Shown: positions 45,904 to 53,268 of the stretch, in pieces
Numbering within the stretch: position 1 is the stretch's first letter
Layout: each line of letters begins with the position of its first letter
Translations under genes and position numbers: made by a program
Source of the DNA: Lonepinella sp042468235
Lineage (GTDB): Bacteria; Pseudomonadota; Gammaproteobacteria; Enterobacterales; Pasteurellaceae
Direction: 5' to 3'
Assembly: GCF_042468235.1 (NCBI RefSeq)
Contig: NZ_CP170386.1
Coordinates: 1,364,001 to 1,428,000, forward strand
Length of the DNA stretch: 64,000 bases
Notes under the pieces: model-generated
What the model was told of the DNA's origin: nothing
Database searches by the model: none
The model's input: the letters and a program-made list of their open reading frames with translations, nothing else

Positions 45904-46626
45904 TTATGGTAAATTTTGGCATTGTAATTTTTTCTGATATTCTGCAATCATTGCATTAAGATTTTGATTATCCATAATCCAAGTGTTAACTTGTCTATCC
46001 GTTGGTTTGTAATAGTCATTTCTATTTATTTGATTGTTATTACTTTCAATTTTTTTTCTAAGATCAGCAATATCTCTCTTTAAATCTAAGTCTTTTTTAC
46101 ACATATTTAAATCTGTTGAATATTTCTGATACCAAGATTTCCAGTTTTCAATATCAGCATTGAGTTTATCAACCTGTTGCTTTAATTGGCTTCTTGAGGT
46201 ATTTATTTCATTAATATTTAATTTTTGTGAGGTGATTAGGTCATCTTTTCCTTTAATCTGATTTTCCTGTTCTTGAACTAACTTTGTTAATCGTAGTACT
46301 TCAGAAGAGCTATTTAAATCCGCAATTTTTTCATTTAACTTATTGATTTCTTTTTCTTTTACTGATAATTCATCTCTTAAAGTAGGTAATCTATTATTTT
46401 CATAAACAAATACAACAAGTCCCACAATACTGGAAATTATTCCCACAGCTCCTAAAATTCCCCATAAAATTGACCAAGATCTAGGCTTATCTTGTTTACT
46501 TAAATTTTTTTCTTTGGGCTGTTCGGTTAAAGTTTTATCAGTCGGTATCGAAGTTTTATTTGTGGATGTCAAGGTTTCATCGGTAGATACTGAATTATCA
46601 ACATTAGCATTAGATTGATTTTCCAT
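45904..46626 (-). CDS. Unrecognised single-span membrane protein with long coiled coil
   Basis: I do not recognise the family. The 240-residue product has a Ser/Thr/Asn-rich cytoplasmic start with imperfect repeats (STDETLTSTNKT / PTDKTLTE), one membrane helix at about residues 50-75 (SILWGILGAVGIISSIVGLVVFVY), then about 120 residues of heptad-rich coiled coil and an acidic/Asn-rich end. I chose the ATG at 46624-46626; an in-frame reading to 46746 lacks a clear ribosome site. The DNA is AT-rich, unlike the efflux operon beside it. Confidence 0.6.
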   Translation of the reverse strand: MENQSNANVDNSVSTDETLTSTNKTSIPTDKTLTEQPKEKNLSKQDKPRSWSILWGILGAVGIISSIVGLVVFVYENNRLPTLRDELSVKEKEINKLNEKIADLNSSSEVLRLTKLVQEQENQIKGKDDLITSQKLNINEINTSRSQLKQQVDKLNADIENWKSWYQKYSTDLNMCKKDLDLKRDIADLRKKIESNNNQINRNDYYKPTDRQVNTWIMDNQNLNAMIAEYQKKLQCQNLP

Positions 46627-46836
46627 GGTTATACTCTTATTGTGTAAATTGAAATAAATTCCCCACGAAATTGAGTTTTTTGTACTGTATTTTAATCCTT
46701 TGATAGCACTTAAATAAACCGCAATACAAGGAGTATAAATCACCACATAGAAAAGAAAGTCTTTAATAAACTTAGTGAGTAGGGTGATATTGTTAATTGA
46801 TGATTATAGATTGACTGTAATTTCGTTCGTTTATGT

Positions 46837-47121
46837 TTACCAACGATAGCGTCCATAATGGTAACCAATAGACGGCATTAAAACCACCGGTGTTGTGGTT
46901 TTTGTCGTGGTTTTGGGCTGCGAATCACTGGCATTTAACGGCATATTCACTGGAGGCTGTTTAACTTTTTGGTTTGCCGGAACTGTATCACCACTATAAA
47001 CTTTAGTGTTGTAAGCATTAACTGATGCCATATCTAATGGTGCTTGCGGTTGACCGACTTCTGGGTGAGAAGTGCAAGCAGTTAATAAGATAGAGGCTAA
47101 GATAAAGATGAATTTTTTCAT
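46837..47121 (-). CDS. Small proline/threonine-rich lipoprotein
   Basis: The 94-residue product has a lipobox (SILLTACTSH, Cys about residue 16), a Thr/Pro/Lys-rich middle (SQPKTTTKTTTPVV), and ends GYHYGRYRW. It is not a family I recognise. Its ATG overlaps the stop of the upstream secreted-protein gene (ATGA), so the two are translationally coupled and probably work together. About 210 bases without a gene separate it from the coiled-coil gene, in which I see nothing further. Confidence 0.7.
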   Translation of the reverse strand: MKKFIFILASILLTACTSHPEVGQPQAPLDMASVNAYNTKVYSGDTVPANQKVKQPPVNMPLNASDSQPKTTTKTTTPVVLMPSIGYHYGRYRW

Positions 47122-47702
47122 TTTTTATTTTCCTTTCTCAGAGGACAAACTGCATTAGATAAAACCGTGGTGCGAGTCTGTAAGTTTTTTCTCGCGATAT
47201 TTTGTCCGTTTTGTATATTTTGCTCTTTCAAATATTTTGATACTTTGGGATCATGGATATTAAAAAGGGAAGTATATTGTAAATTTCTGGGTGTACCTTC
47301 ATAATTAACGATGCCACCAGAAATATTAGCATAATATTCGTCTTTAGACTTTTCTTCAACATAATAAATAGCAGAATCAGTCACTTCCACACCATTATTG
47401 AAATAACCATAGCAGATACCACCACCATGCTCAAAAACTGTATGAATTTGGCTGTTTTCATTAATAACGAAGACTTCAAACTCAATACTTTTAGCCAGTT
47501 CGTTAATATCTTTTTGATCACTTAAATCAAATTTTCGCAAACTATCCTTGCTAACATAAGTTGGCGTGTTAGTAAAATCAGATTCTATAACGGTAGCGTT
47601 ATCTTCTGAAATATGTATCGAAATTGTTGAGTCAGCAAGTGTATATAGACTCGTCAGACTCAATAGTATAGTAAGAGTTGATATATTATATTTCATCAAC
47701 AA
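47118..47702 (-). CDS. Secreted protein of unknown function
   Basis: The 194-residue product has a signal peptide (hydrophobic to about residue 22, cleavage near TLADS). Its mature region has no motif I recognise; two cysteines (GGGICYGY and NAVCPLRK) could form a disulfide. The start could be the first Met or the third residue (MLM). It is coupled by an ATGA overlap to the small lipoprotein downstream. Confidence 0.65.
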   Translation of the reverse strand: MLMKYNISTLTILLSLTSLYTLADSTISIHISEDNATVIESDFTNTPTYVSKDSLRKFDLSDQKDINELAKSIEFEVFVINENSQIHTVFEHGGGICYGYFNNGVEVTDSAIYYVEEKSKDEYYANISGGIVNYEGTPRNLQYTSLFNIHDPKVSKYLKEQNIQNGQNIARKNLQTRTTVLSNAVCPLRKENKK

Positions 47703-47720
47703 TATTTCCCTTTGGCATAG

Positions 47721-48125
47721 CTAATACACATTTTCAGAGATTTGATAAAACTCTAGAGGTAAGTTATCAGGATCTCGAAAAAAAGTAAAACGTTTTTGTG
47801 TCAGTTCGTCAACGCGTATTGGTTCACATTCCACATTAAATTGTTTTAAATAAGCCACTGCCCTTTCTACATTTTGAACCTTAAAAGCGAGATGGCGTAA
47901 GCCACAGGATTCGGGTGAAGAAGGGCGAGCCGGTGGGTTTGGAAAAGAAAATAGCTCTATTTGACTACCGTCTGAAAAGGCTAAATCTAATTTATAACTT
48001 TCTCGTGCTGAGCGATAGGTTTCTGCTAATATTTTGGCACCGAGAATATTAACGTAAAAATCCTTTGATTTTGCATAATCCGAAGCAATTATTGCAATAT
48101 GATGAAATCCTAATATCACTGACAT
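47721..48125 (-). CDS. VOC-family (glyoxalase-like) protein, YaeR type
   Basis: The 134-residue protein has the vicinal-oxygen-chelate fold: HHIAIIASDYAKSKDFYVNILGA, then YKLDLAFSDGSQIELFSF, GLRHLAFKVQNVERAV, and FFRDPDNLPLEFYQ. Metal-ligand positions (His near 8, Glu near 57, His near 78, Glu near 129) are all present. It resembles E. coli YaeR; the substrate is not known. It is the gene next to the two tRNAs. Confidence 0.85.
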   Translation of the reverse strand: MSVILGFHHIAIIASDYAKSKDFYVNILGAKILAETYRSARESYKLDLAFSDGSQIELFSFPNPPARPSSPESCGLRHLAFKVQNVERAVAYLKQFNVECEPIRVDELTQKRFTFFRDPDNLPLEFYQISENVY

Positions 48126-48208
48126 ATAAATCCTTTATAGTAAAGATCATTATAATATATATTTTTTCTTTCTGAATAAAGAAATTTATGTCTGATATTC
48201 TCAGTAAA

Positions 48209-48285
<77 letters not shown>

Positions 48286-48310
48286 GTATCAAATGGATAT
48301 GTAAAGGAAA

Positions 48311-48387
48311 TGGTCGGCGAGATAGGATTTGAACCTACGACCCACTGGTCCCAAACCAGTTGCGCTACCAAGCTGCGCTACTCGCCG
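48311..48387 (-). tRNA. tRNA-Pro (anticodon TGG)
   Basis: On the minus strand a 77-base cloverleaf begins CGGCGAGTAGCGCAGCTTGG, has TGG in the anticodon loop (TTTGGGA), the T-arm GGTTCAAATCC, and an encoded CCA. It lies 25 bases upstream of tRNA-Arg and is probably co-transcribed with it. Confidence 0.97.
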
Positions 48388-48551
48388 TTGAAGTGGTAAG
48401 TATTATAAGTGGCTGTAGATTTCCGTCAATCATTTTTTTACTTTTTCAGTTTAATTGATTAAATTTATTCCAAAATACAATTTTATTCGCCTTTTTTATG
48501 ATTTTCTGACAAAATAGCAACCGTTTACTTAATTTTAATAAAGGTAAAGTT

Positions 48552-49397
48552 ATGACAGCAAAACTCATTTCTGGTACTGAACTTGCAAAAAAAATTAAAT
48601 CTGATGTGGCGCAGAAGATCGCTGATTACGTGGTGCAAGGAAAACGTCCCCCCGGTTTAGCGGTGATTTTGGTCGGAGCCGATCCTGCCTCCCAAGTTTA
48701 CGTGGGAAGTAAGCGAAAAAGTTGTGCCGAAATTGGTATTCAATCAAAATCCTATGATTTACCTGAAACGACCAGTGAAACAGAATTATTAAAGTTGATT
48801 GATGAGCTTAATCAAGATCAAACCATAGATGGGATTTTAGTACAGTTACCATTACCCAAACAGATTGATAGCAGTAAGGTGATTGAACGTATTTCACCAA
48901 GCAAGGATGTGGACGGTTTTCATCCTTACAATGTTGGACGTTTATGTCAGCGCATCCCTACCTTGCGAGCTTGTACGCCTTACGGTGTAATGAAACTGTT
49001 AGAAACCACGGGGATAGATTTATATGGTCAACATGCAGTGATTGTGGGTGCCTCAAATATTGTGGGGCGTCCGATGGCATTGGAATTATTATTGGCAGGT
49101 TGTACCGTCACGGTGACACATCGTTTTACCAAAGATCTTGCAAGTCATGTTAGTCAAGCCGATATTTTGGTGGTTGCAGTGGGAAAACCTGAATTTATTC
49201 CAGCAGAGTGGATCAAGCAAGGTGCAATTGTGATTGACGTTGGAATTAATCGTGGTGCAGATGGCAAATTAAAAGGTGATGTAGCACAAAGTGCGGTGCA
49301 AAAAGCAGGATTTTTGACCCCTGTTCCCGGTGGTGTGGGTCCGATGACAGTCGCCATGTTGATGTTTAATACCCTAGCTGCTTACGAAACCCATTAA
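48552..49397 (+). CDS. folD: Methylene-THF dehydrogenase / cyclohydrolase
   Basis: FolD interconverts 5,10-methylene- and 10-formyl-tetrahydrofolate. The 281-residue protein has the catalytic Lys in VYVGSKRKSCAEIGI near residue 56, DGILVQLPLPKQID near 100, the NADP site IVGASNIVGRPMALELL near 165, and the end PVPGGVGPMTVAMLMFNT. AAAGGTAAAG precedes the ATG. It is monocistronic, ended by a terminator shared with dcuB. Confidence 0.97.
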   Translation: MTAKLISGTELAKKIKSDVAQKIADYVVQGKRPPGLAVILVGADPASQVYVGSKRKSCAEIGIQSKSYDLPETTSETELLKLIDELNQDQTIDGILVQLPLPKQIDSSKVIERISPSKDVDGFHPYNVGRLCQRIPTLRACTPYGVMKLLETTGIDLYGQHAVIVGASNIVGRPMALELLLAGCTVTVTHRFTKDLASHVSQADILVVAVGKPEFIPAEWIKQGAIVIDVGINRGADGKLKGDVAQSAVQKAGFLTPVPGGVGPMTVAMLMFNTLAAYETH

Positions 49398-49418
49398 ATT
49401 ATTTTAACTACAAAAAAT

Positions 49419-49452
49419 AAAACGCTCAATATAATATCTTGAGCGTTTTTTA
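49419..49452. terminator. Terminator between folD and dcuB
   Basis: AAAACGCTCAA and TTGAGCGTTTT form an 11-bp stem with a 9-base loop, and T/A-runs lie on both sides, so it can end both convergent genes. Confidence 0.85.
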
Positions 49453-49464
49453 TCTGACTAAATA

Positions 49465-50789
49465 TTATCGAATAACGATTTCTGCGATAGCCACCCCAAC
49501 CACACAAGCGGTACCAACGCCGATTAAACCCGGTAGCATAAAGCTGTGATTAAAATAATATCTACCGATTTTGGTGGTACCCGTGACATCAAAGTTTACC
49601 GTAGCGATATCTGACGGATAGTTTGGAATAAAGAAGTACGCATAAGTGGCTGGCATTAAACCTACTAATAAAGCTGGTGGAATACCAAGCCCAATCCCCA
49701 CAGGTAACATCATAACCGCAGTAGCTGCTTGGCTATTAATCACCACGGACACAGCAAACAGAGCGAAAGCAAAAGTCCAAGGATATTGTTCTACCATGGT
49801 AGTAATTGCAGCTTTAAATTCTGGCATCGCATATTGGAAGTAAGTATCACTCATCCATGCAATCCCGAAAATCGCAATCGCAGCCACCATACCAGATTTA
49901 AATACCACACCATTTGGTACGATTTGTGGATTCGTTTTGGTGAGTAAAAGAATCAGACCACCGAAACATAACATCATCATTTGAATAATTAAATTCATTG
50001 AAATAGCTTTCTTAGCATCGGCAATAGTGCGAATCTCAGGCAACATAGCAATAGCAACAATGACGACTAACGCCAATAAGAACAGATAGACCGATTGTTT
50101 GGCTGCTTTTGGTAATTCATCATTTAATGTAGTACTGGTAGTATTCAAAATACGTTCACGCCAAACGGGATCTTGCAAACGGCGTTGGTATTCCGGATCA
50201 TCGTCTAATTCTTTGCCACGGCGTAAACTATATAATGAAAGCGCAATAGTACCCGCAAAAGTCGCTGGCACCGTGACACTAATAATATTAAGTAACGTGA
50301 TGTGTTCAAAACCCGGTAACCCAGTAATTTGGGTTAAATAAAATACCACAGCAGCAGATAATGGGCTAGACGTAATGGCTAACTGGGATGCAACAGAAGC
50401 GGCTGCCATCGGGCGTTCTTGTTTTTTAAGGCGACATCACCGATAATTGGCATAATAGAATAAACAGAATGCCCTGTGCCTAACATAAAAGTCATTAAAT
50501 AAGTAACGATCGGACCTAATAAGGTGACACGTTTAGGATTATTACGTAAAAGACGTTCGGCAACTTGCAACATAAATTTCAAACCGCCAGCGGCTTCCAA
50601 TATTGATGCACAGGTGACGACCGCTAAGATAATTAACATGACATCAATCGGTGCTTTACCAACTGGCATACGGAAAATAAATACTTCAATTGCCAAACCG
50701 ATACCAGAAACGACGCCTAAACCGATACCGCCATAACGACTACCAGTGTAGAGCATTAATAATAGAAACAAAAATTCTAAGTAAAGCAT
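49465..50789 (-). pseudogene. dcuB: DcuB-type anaerobic C4-dicarboxylate transporter, frameshifted
   Basis: Dcu carriers exchange fumarate for succinate in anaerobic respiration. The N-terminal part (from ATG 50787-50789: LLMLYTGSRYGGIGLG to LGTGHSVYSIMPIIGDVALK) and the C-terminal part (ERPMAAASVASQLAITSSP to the end near 49465) are each intact but lie in different frames. The break is at an A6 tract (T6 on the plus strand, 50422-50427): one more A or two fewer would restore one frame of about 440 residues. This may be a true mutation, a phase-variable tract or a sequencing error. A candidate FNR site is upstream. Confidence 0.85.
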
Positions 50790-50896
50790 AGAAAATACCC
50801 TTAAAGTGTGATTAATAAAAAGATGTATGAATAATAGCCTTTTGTAGGGAAAATACAATCTTTTGATCTGTTTTTTTCAATTTATTGCACAAAAGT

Positions 50897-50910
50897 TTTA
50901 TCTAAATCAA
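50897..50910 (-). promoter_or_regulatory. Candidate FNR box upstream of dcuB
   Basis: On the minus strand TTGAT-TTAG-ATAAA matches 9 of 10 defined positions of the FNR consensus TTGAT-N4-ATCAA. It lies 108 bases upstream of the dcuB ATG, between the holA stop and dcuB. Anaerobic control by FNR is known for dcuB in E. coli. Confidence 0.5.
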
Positions 50911-50927
50911 AATGGGTGTTAATAAAA

Positions 50928-51974
50928 TTAATCGGTTGTTAAACAAATTGCGGCTGAAATATCATCCAGCTGTTGCCAAACATCTGCACTAAAATCTAAT
51001 TTGGTCGCACGCTCAAGCTCAGCGAGTTGTTGAATAATTTGATAAAGTTTGGCATAAGTTAAACGTTGAAACACCGTTATATAAAAAGCACGCCGATTTT
51101 GCCAGATTTTTAAACGATCAAAGCTTTCTCGTAACTGTGTTATCGGTAATATTTGATGTAAAGATTCAAGGCGTTGTTGAGGTTTTGAAAGCTCTAATAA
51201 CACCATTAATTCACGTTGTAAAGTACGTAATAAAATAATCGGTTGTATATCTTCATTTTGCAAACCATTCAAAATTCGTTTCGCCCGAGTAAATTTACCT
51301 TCAAGCAATGCGTCAATCCATTGAAATGGGGTAAAAACAGAAGATTGTTCCACTACTTTTTGTACCTGAGTGAAGGTTAATTTTTTGTCACCATATAATA
51401 ATGCCAACAAATCTAAACTTTGTTTTAAACCGATTAAATTATTTTCGTGACTATAACACAGTAATTGAATGGCATCTTGATCCGCCGTTAATCCCATATT
51501 TTTAACCCGTTGAGCAACCCAACGTGGAAGTTGTTCTGTACTGGGTGTTTGGCAATTTACAAGGGGAAAGTGCGGTTCAAATTCCTGGGATTTTTTTACC
51601 CATGCTTGTTTTTCAGCAGTTTTAGGAAATTTAGGGAGCTGAAAGATAAATAATAGATCTGGATTTAATAGTGCAATGAGTTCGGCTAATTTAGCTTGTA
51701 AAGGGGCAGTTAGATTTTCAGGTAACAATAGATTAATCACTTGCCGCTTAAAGAATAATCCGATGGATTGACAACGTTCAAATAATACTTGCCAATCGGT
51801 ATTGGCATCAATTTGAATATTTAGTTTTTCATCAAAGCCCTGTTCAGTGGCTTTGCGAAAAATAGCATCTTGGCTTTCACTTAACAATAAAGGATCTTGC
51901 CCGATTAAATAATAAATACTCGCCAAACTACTGTTTAGCGAGTGAGATAATTGCTCAGGGAAGATTCGATTCAT
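50928..51974 (-). CDS. holA: DNA polymerase III delta subunit
   Basis: HolA is the clamp-loader wrench that opens the beta clamp. The 348-residue protein has the family start (LASIYYLIGQDPLLLSESQDAI), the middle AVRKSQEFEPHF-like segment (VKKSQEFEPHFPLVNCQTP), and a C-terminal helical domain (FTPFQWIDALLEGKFTRAKRILNGLQ). Length is normal. It starts 10 bases after lptE, the conserved leuS-lptE-holA order, here with one added lipoprotein gene. Confidence 0.94.
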   Translation of the reverse strand: MNRIFPEQLSHSLNSSLASIYYLIGQDPLLLSESQDAIFRKATEQGFDEKLNIQIDANTDWQVLFERCQSIGLFFKRQVINLLLPENLTAPLQAKLAELIALLNPDLLFIFQLPKFPKTAEKQAWVKKSQEFEPHFPLVNCQTPSTEQLPRWVAQRVKNMGLTADQDAIQLLCYSHENNLIGLKQSLDLLALLYGDKKLTFTQVQKVVEQSSVFTPFQWIDALLEGKFTRAKRILNGLQNEDIQPIILLRTLQRELMVLLELSKPQQRLESLHQILPITQLRESFDRLKIWQNRRAFYITVFQRLTYAKLYQIIQQLAELERATKLDFSADVWQQLDDISAAICLTTD

Positions 51975-51984
51975 CTTAATATAA

Positions 51985-52485
51985 TCAGTTAACTTGTATT
52001 TGAGATTGTAACGTTACCATTTTTGAAATTAATTTACGTGCGACTTGTTCTCGCATATCCGACCAAATCATTTCACGCTCGGAGGATTTTGCTAAGGCAG
52101 CACGAGAATTATCAAAGAACGTACGGCTTACTTTGGCTGAAATTGGATAGGCTTGTTTATTTGGTAATTGTACACTGGCATCCACTTGCAACATCAACAT
52201 TTTTTCTGCTTCACGTCCTTGTTTAAATACGGATACCACTTCGTTATTGCTCGTCACTTTAGTAATACGTAATATTGGCACATTAGTTTGTTCTACTATG
52301 CGGATATTATTCGCTAGTAGTTGCTTACGCATTGCCATTGACATATCGCTGTATGGATCGCTACTTTCAAATTTTAAAGTACGTAATTCTTGTGGAATTA
52401 GTTCACCATTTTGAAAGTGAAATCCACATGCGGTTAACACGGAAATACTCAGCATTAAAAATGCTATTTTAATTGGTTTTAACAT
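51985..52485 (-). CDS. lptE: LptE LPS-assembly lipoprotein
   Basis: LptE plugs the LptD barrel that delivers LPS to the outer leaflet. The 166-residue protein has a lipobox (ISVLTACGFHFQNG, Cys about residue 20, the typical CGFHxxG start) and LRTLKFESSDPYSDMSMAMRKQL. It is co-linear with holA and begins 3 bases after the stop of the upstream lipoprotein gene. Confidence 0.93.
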   Translation of the reverse strand: MLKPIKIAFLMLSISVLTACGFHFQNGELIPQELRTLKFESSDPYSDMSMAMRKQLLANNIRIVEQTNVPILRITKVTSNNEVVSVFKQGREAEKMLMLQVDASVQLPNKQAYPISAKVSRTFFDNSRAALAKSSEREMIWSDMREQVARKLISKMVTLQSQIQVN

Positions 52486-52488
52486 GGT

Positions 52489-53205
52489 TTATGCCCCTTG
52501 TTTACAAATAATATTAAAGAGTAGGCTGGCTTTTTCTTTGACATTTGCCACCGCAATATCTTTACCACGTTCCTGTTCTACTTGTTTGATTTCCGCCTGC
52601 AACTTAGTATCGTTGCCAGTAAAGTCAGCATGGTAGCCCATTTCTTGCGGAGCTTGTTTGCTTTGCAAATTCACTTCAATGAGTGCAGTGTAAAAATCGG
52701 TAAAACTATTTTGCGGATAATAGTTAGTGGTCATCAACAAATTCACTCCGTTTTTAGCACGAAAATCTTTGCAAATTTCCGTTTTGGCAGTAAATTTTGC
52801 ATGGCTTAACCGCATTGCTCCAAACTCATAAAACTCAAATTCCTTGGCTTTGGCTAAGGCTTGCACATTTTCATCTTGATAAATATTCAAGGATTTGTCA
52901 TTTAGTAAGAAAATAGTTGCCATGGAATAATTTTCACTGGCTCGTCCTAAAGGGAACATTTCGCCTAAACGTCTAAAGGTTTTCTTTTCACCAAAAGACA
53001 TAGCAAGATTAGCAAAATAGCGTTCAACAGACTGAGATTGTTGAGATTTATCAATCTGTTGCGATGTTAAGGTGATAAAAGACATTTCTTTAATTTCGCC
53101 ATTAATATCTTTAAACGGTCGCCATTTGGCTTGCTCCGCATCATTGGCACAAGCCACTAATAAACTAGAAAATAGGGCGACAACGGATAATTTTGCAAAT
53201 TTCAT
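52489..53205 (-). CDS. Lipoprotein of unknown function between leuS and lptE
   Basis: The 238-residue protein has a lipobox (SSLLVACANDAE, Cys about residue 19). The mature part has no motif I know, with an alternating beta/alpha look (MSFITLTSQQID; FRRLGEMFPLG; NLLMTTNYYPQNSFTDFYTALIEV) and cysteines at about residues 144 and 235. It lies between leuS (63 bases upstream) and lptE (3 bases downstream), so it shares their transcript. The LPS-assembly context suggests an outer-membrane role, but that is only position-based. Confidence 0.75.
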   Translation of the reverse strand: MKFAKLSVVALFSSLLVACANDAEQAKWRPFKDINGEIKEMSFITLTSQQIDKSQQSQSVERYFANLAMSFGEKKTFRRLGEMFPLGRASENYSMATIFLLNDKSLNIYQDENVQALAKAKEFEFYEFGAMRLSHAKFTAKTEICKDFRAKNGVNLLMTTNYYPQNSFTDFYTALIEVNLQSKQAPQEMGYHADFTGNDTKLQAEIKQVEQERGKDIAVANVKEKASLLFNIICKQGA

Positions 53206-53268
53206 ATTAATTCCTTTTATATTCTAATGGATTTAACAAGAGCGGAAACAACGCTCACCCCAAATAAG

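Noticed and set aside
50855..50885. Second FNR box from TTGA and ATCAA halves near dcuB
   Set aside because: The halves are 18 bases end to end instead of 14, so the spacing is wrong for FNR.
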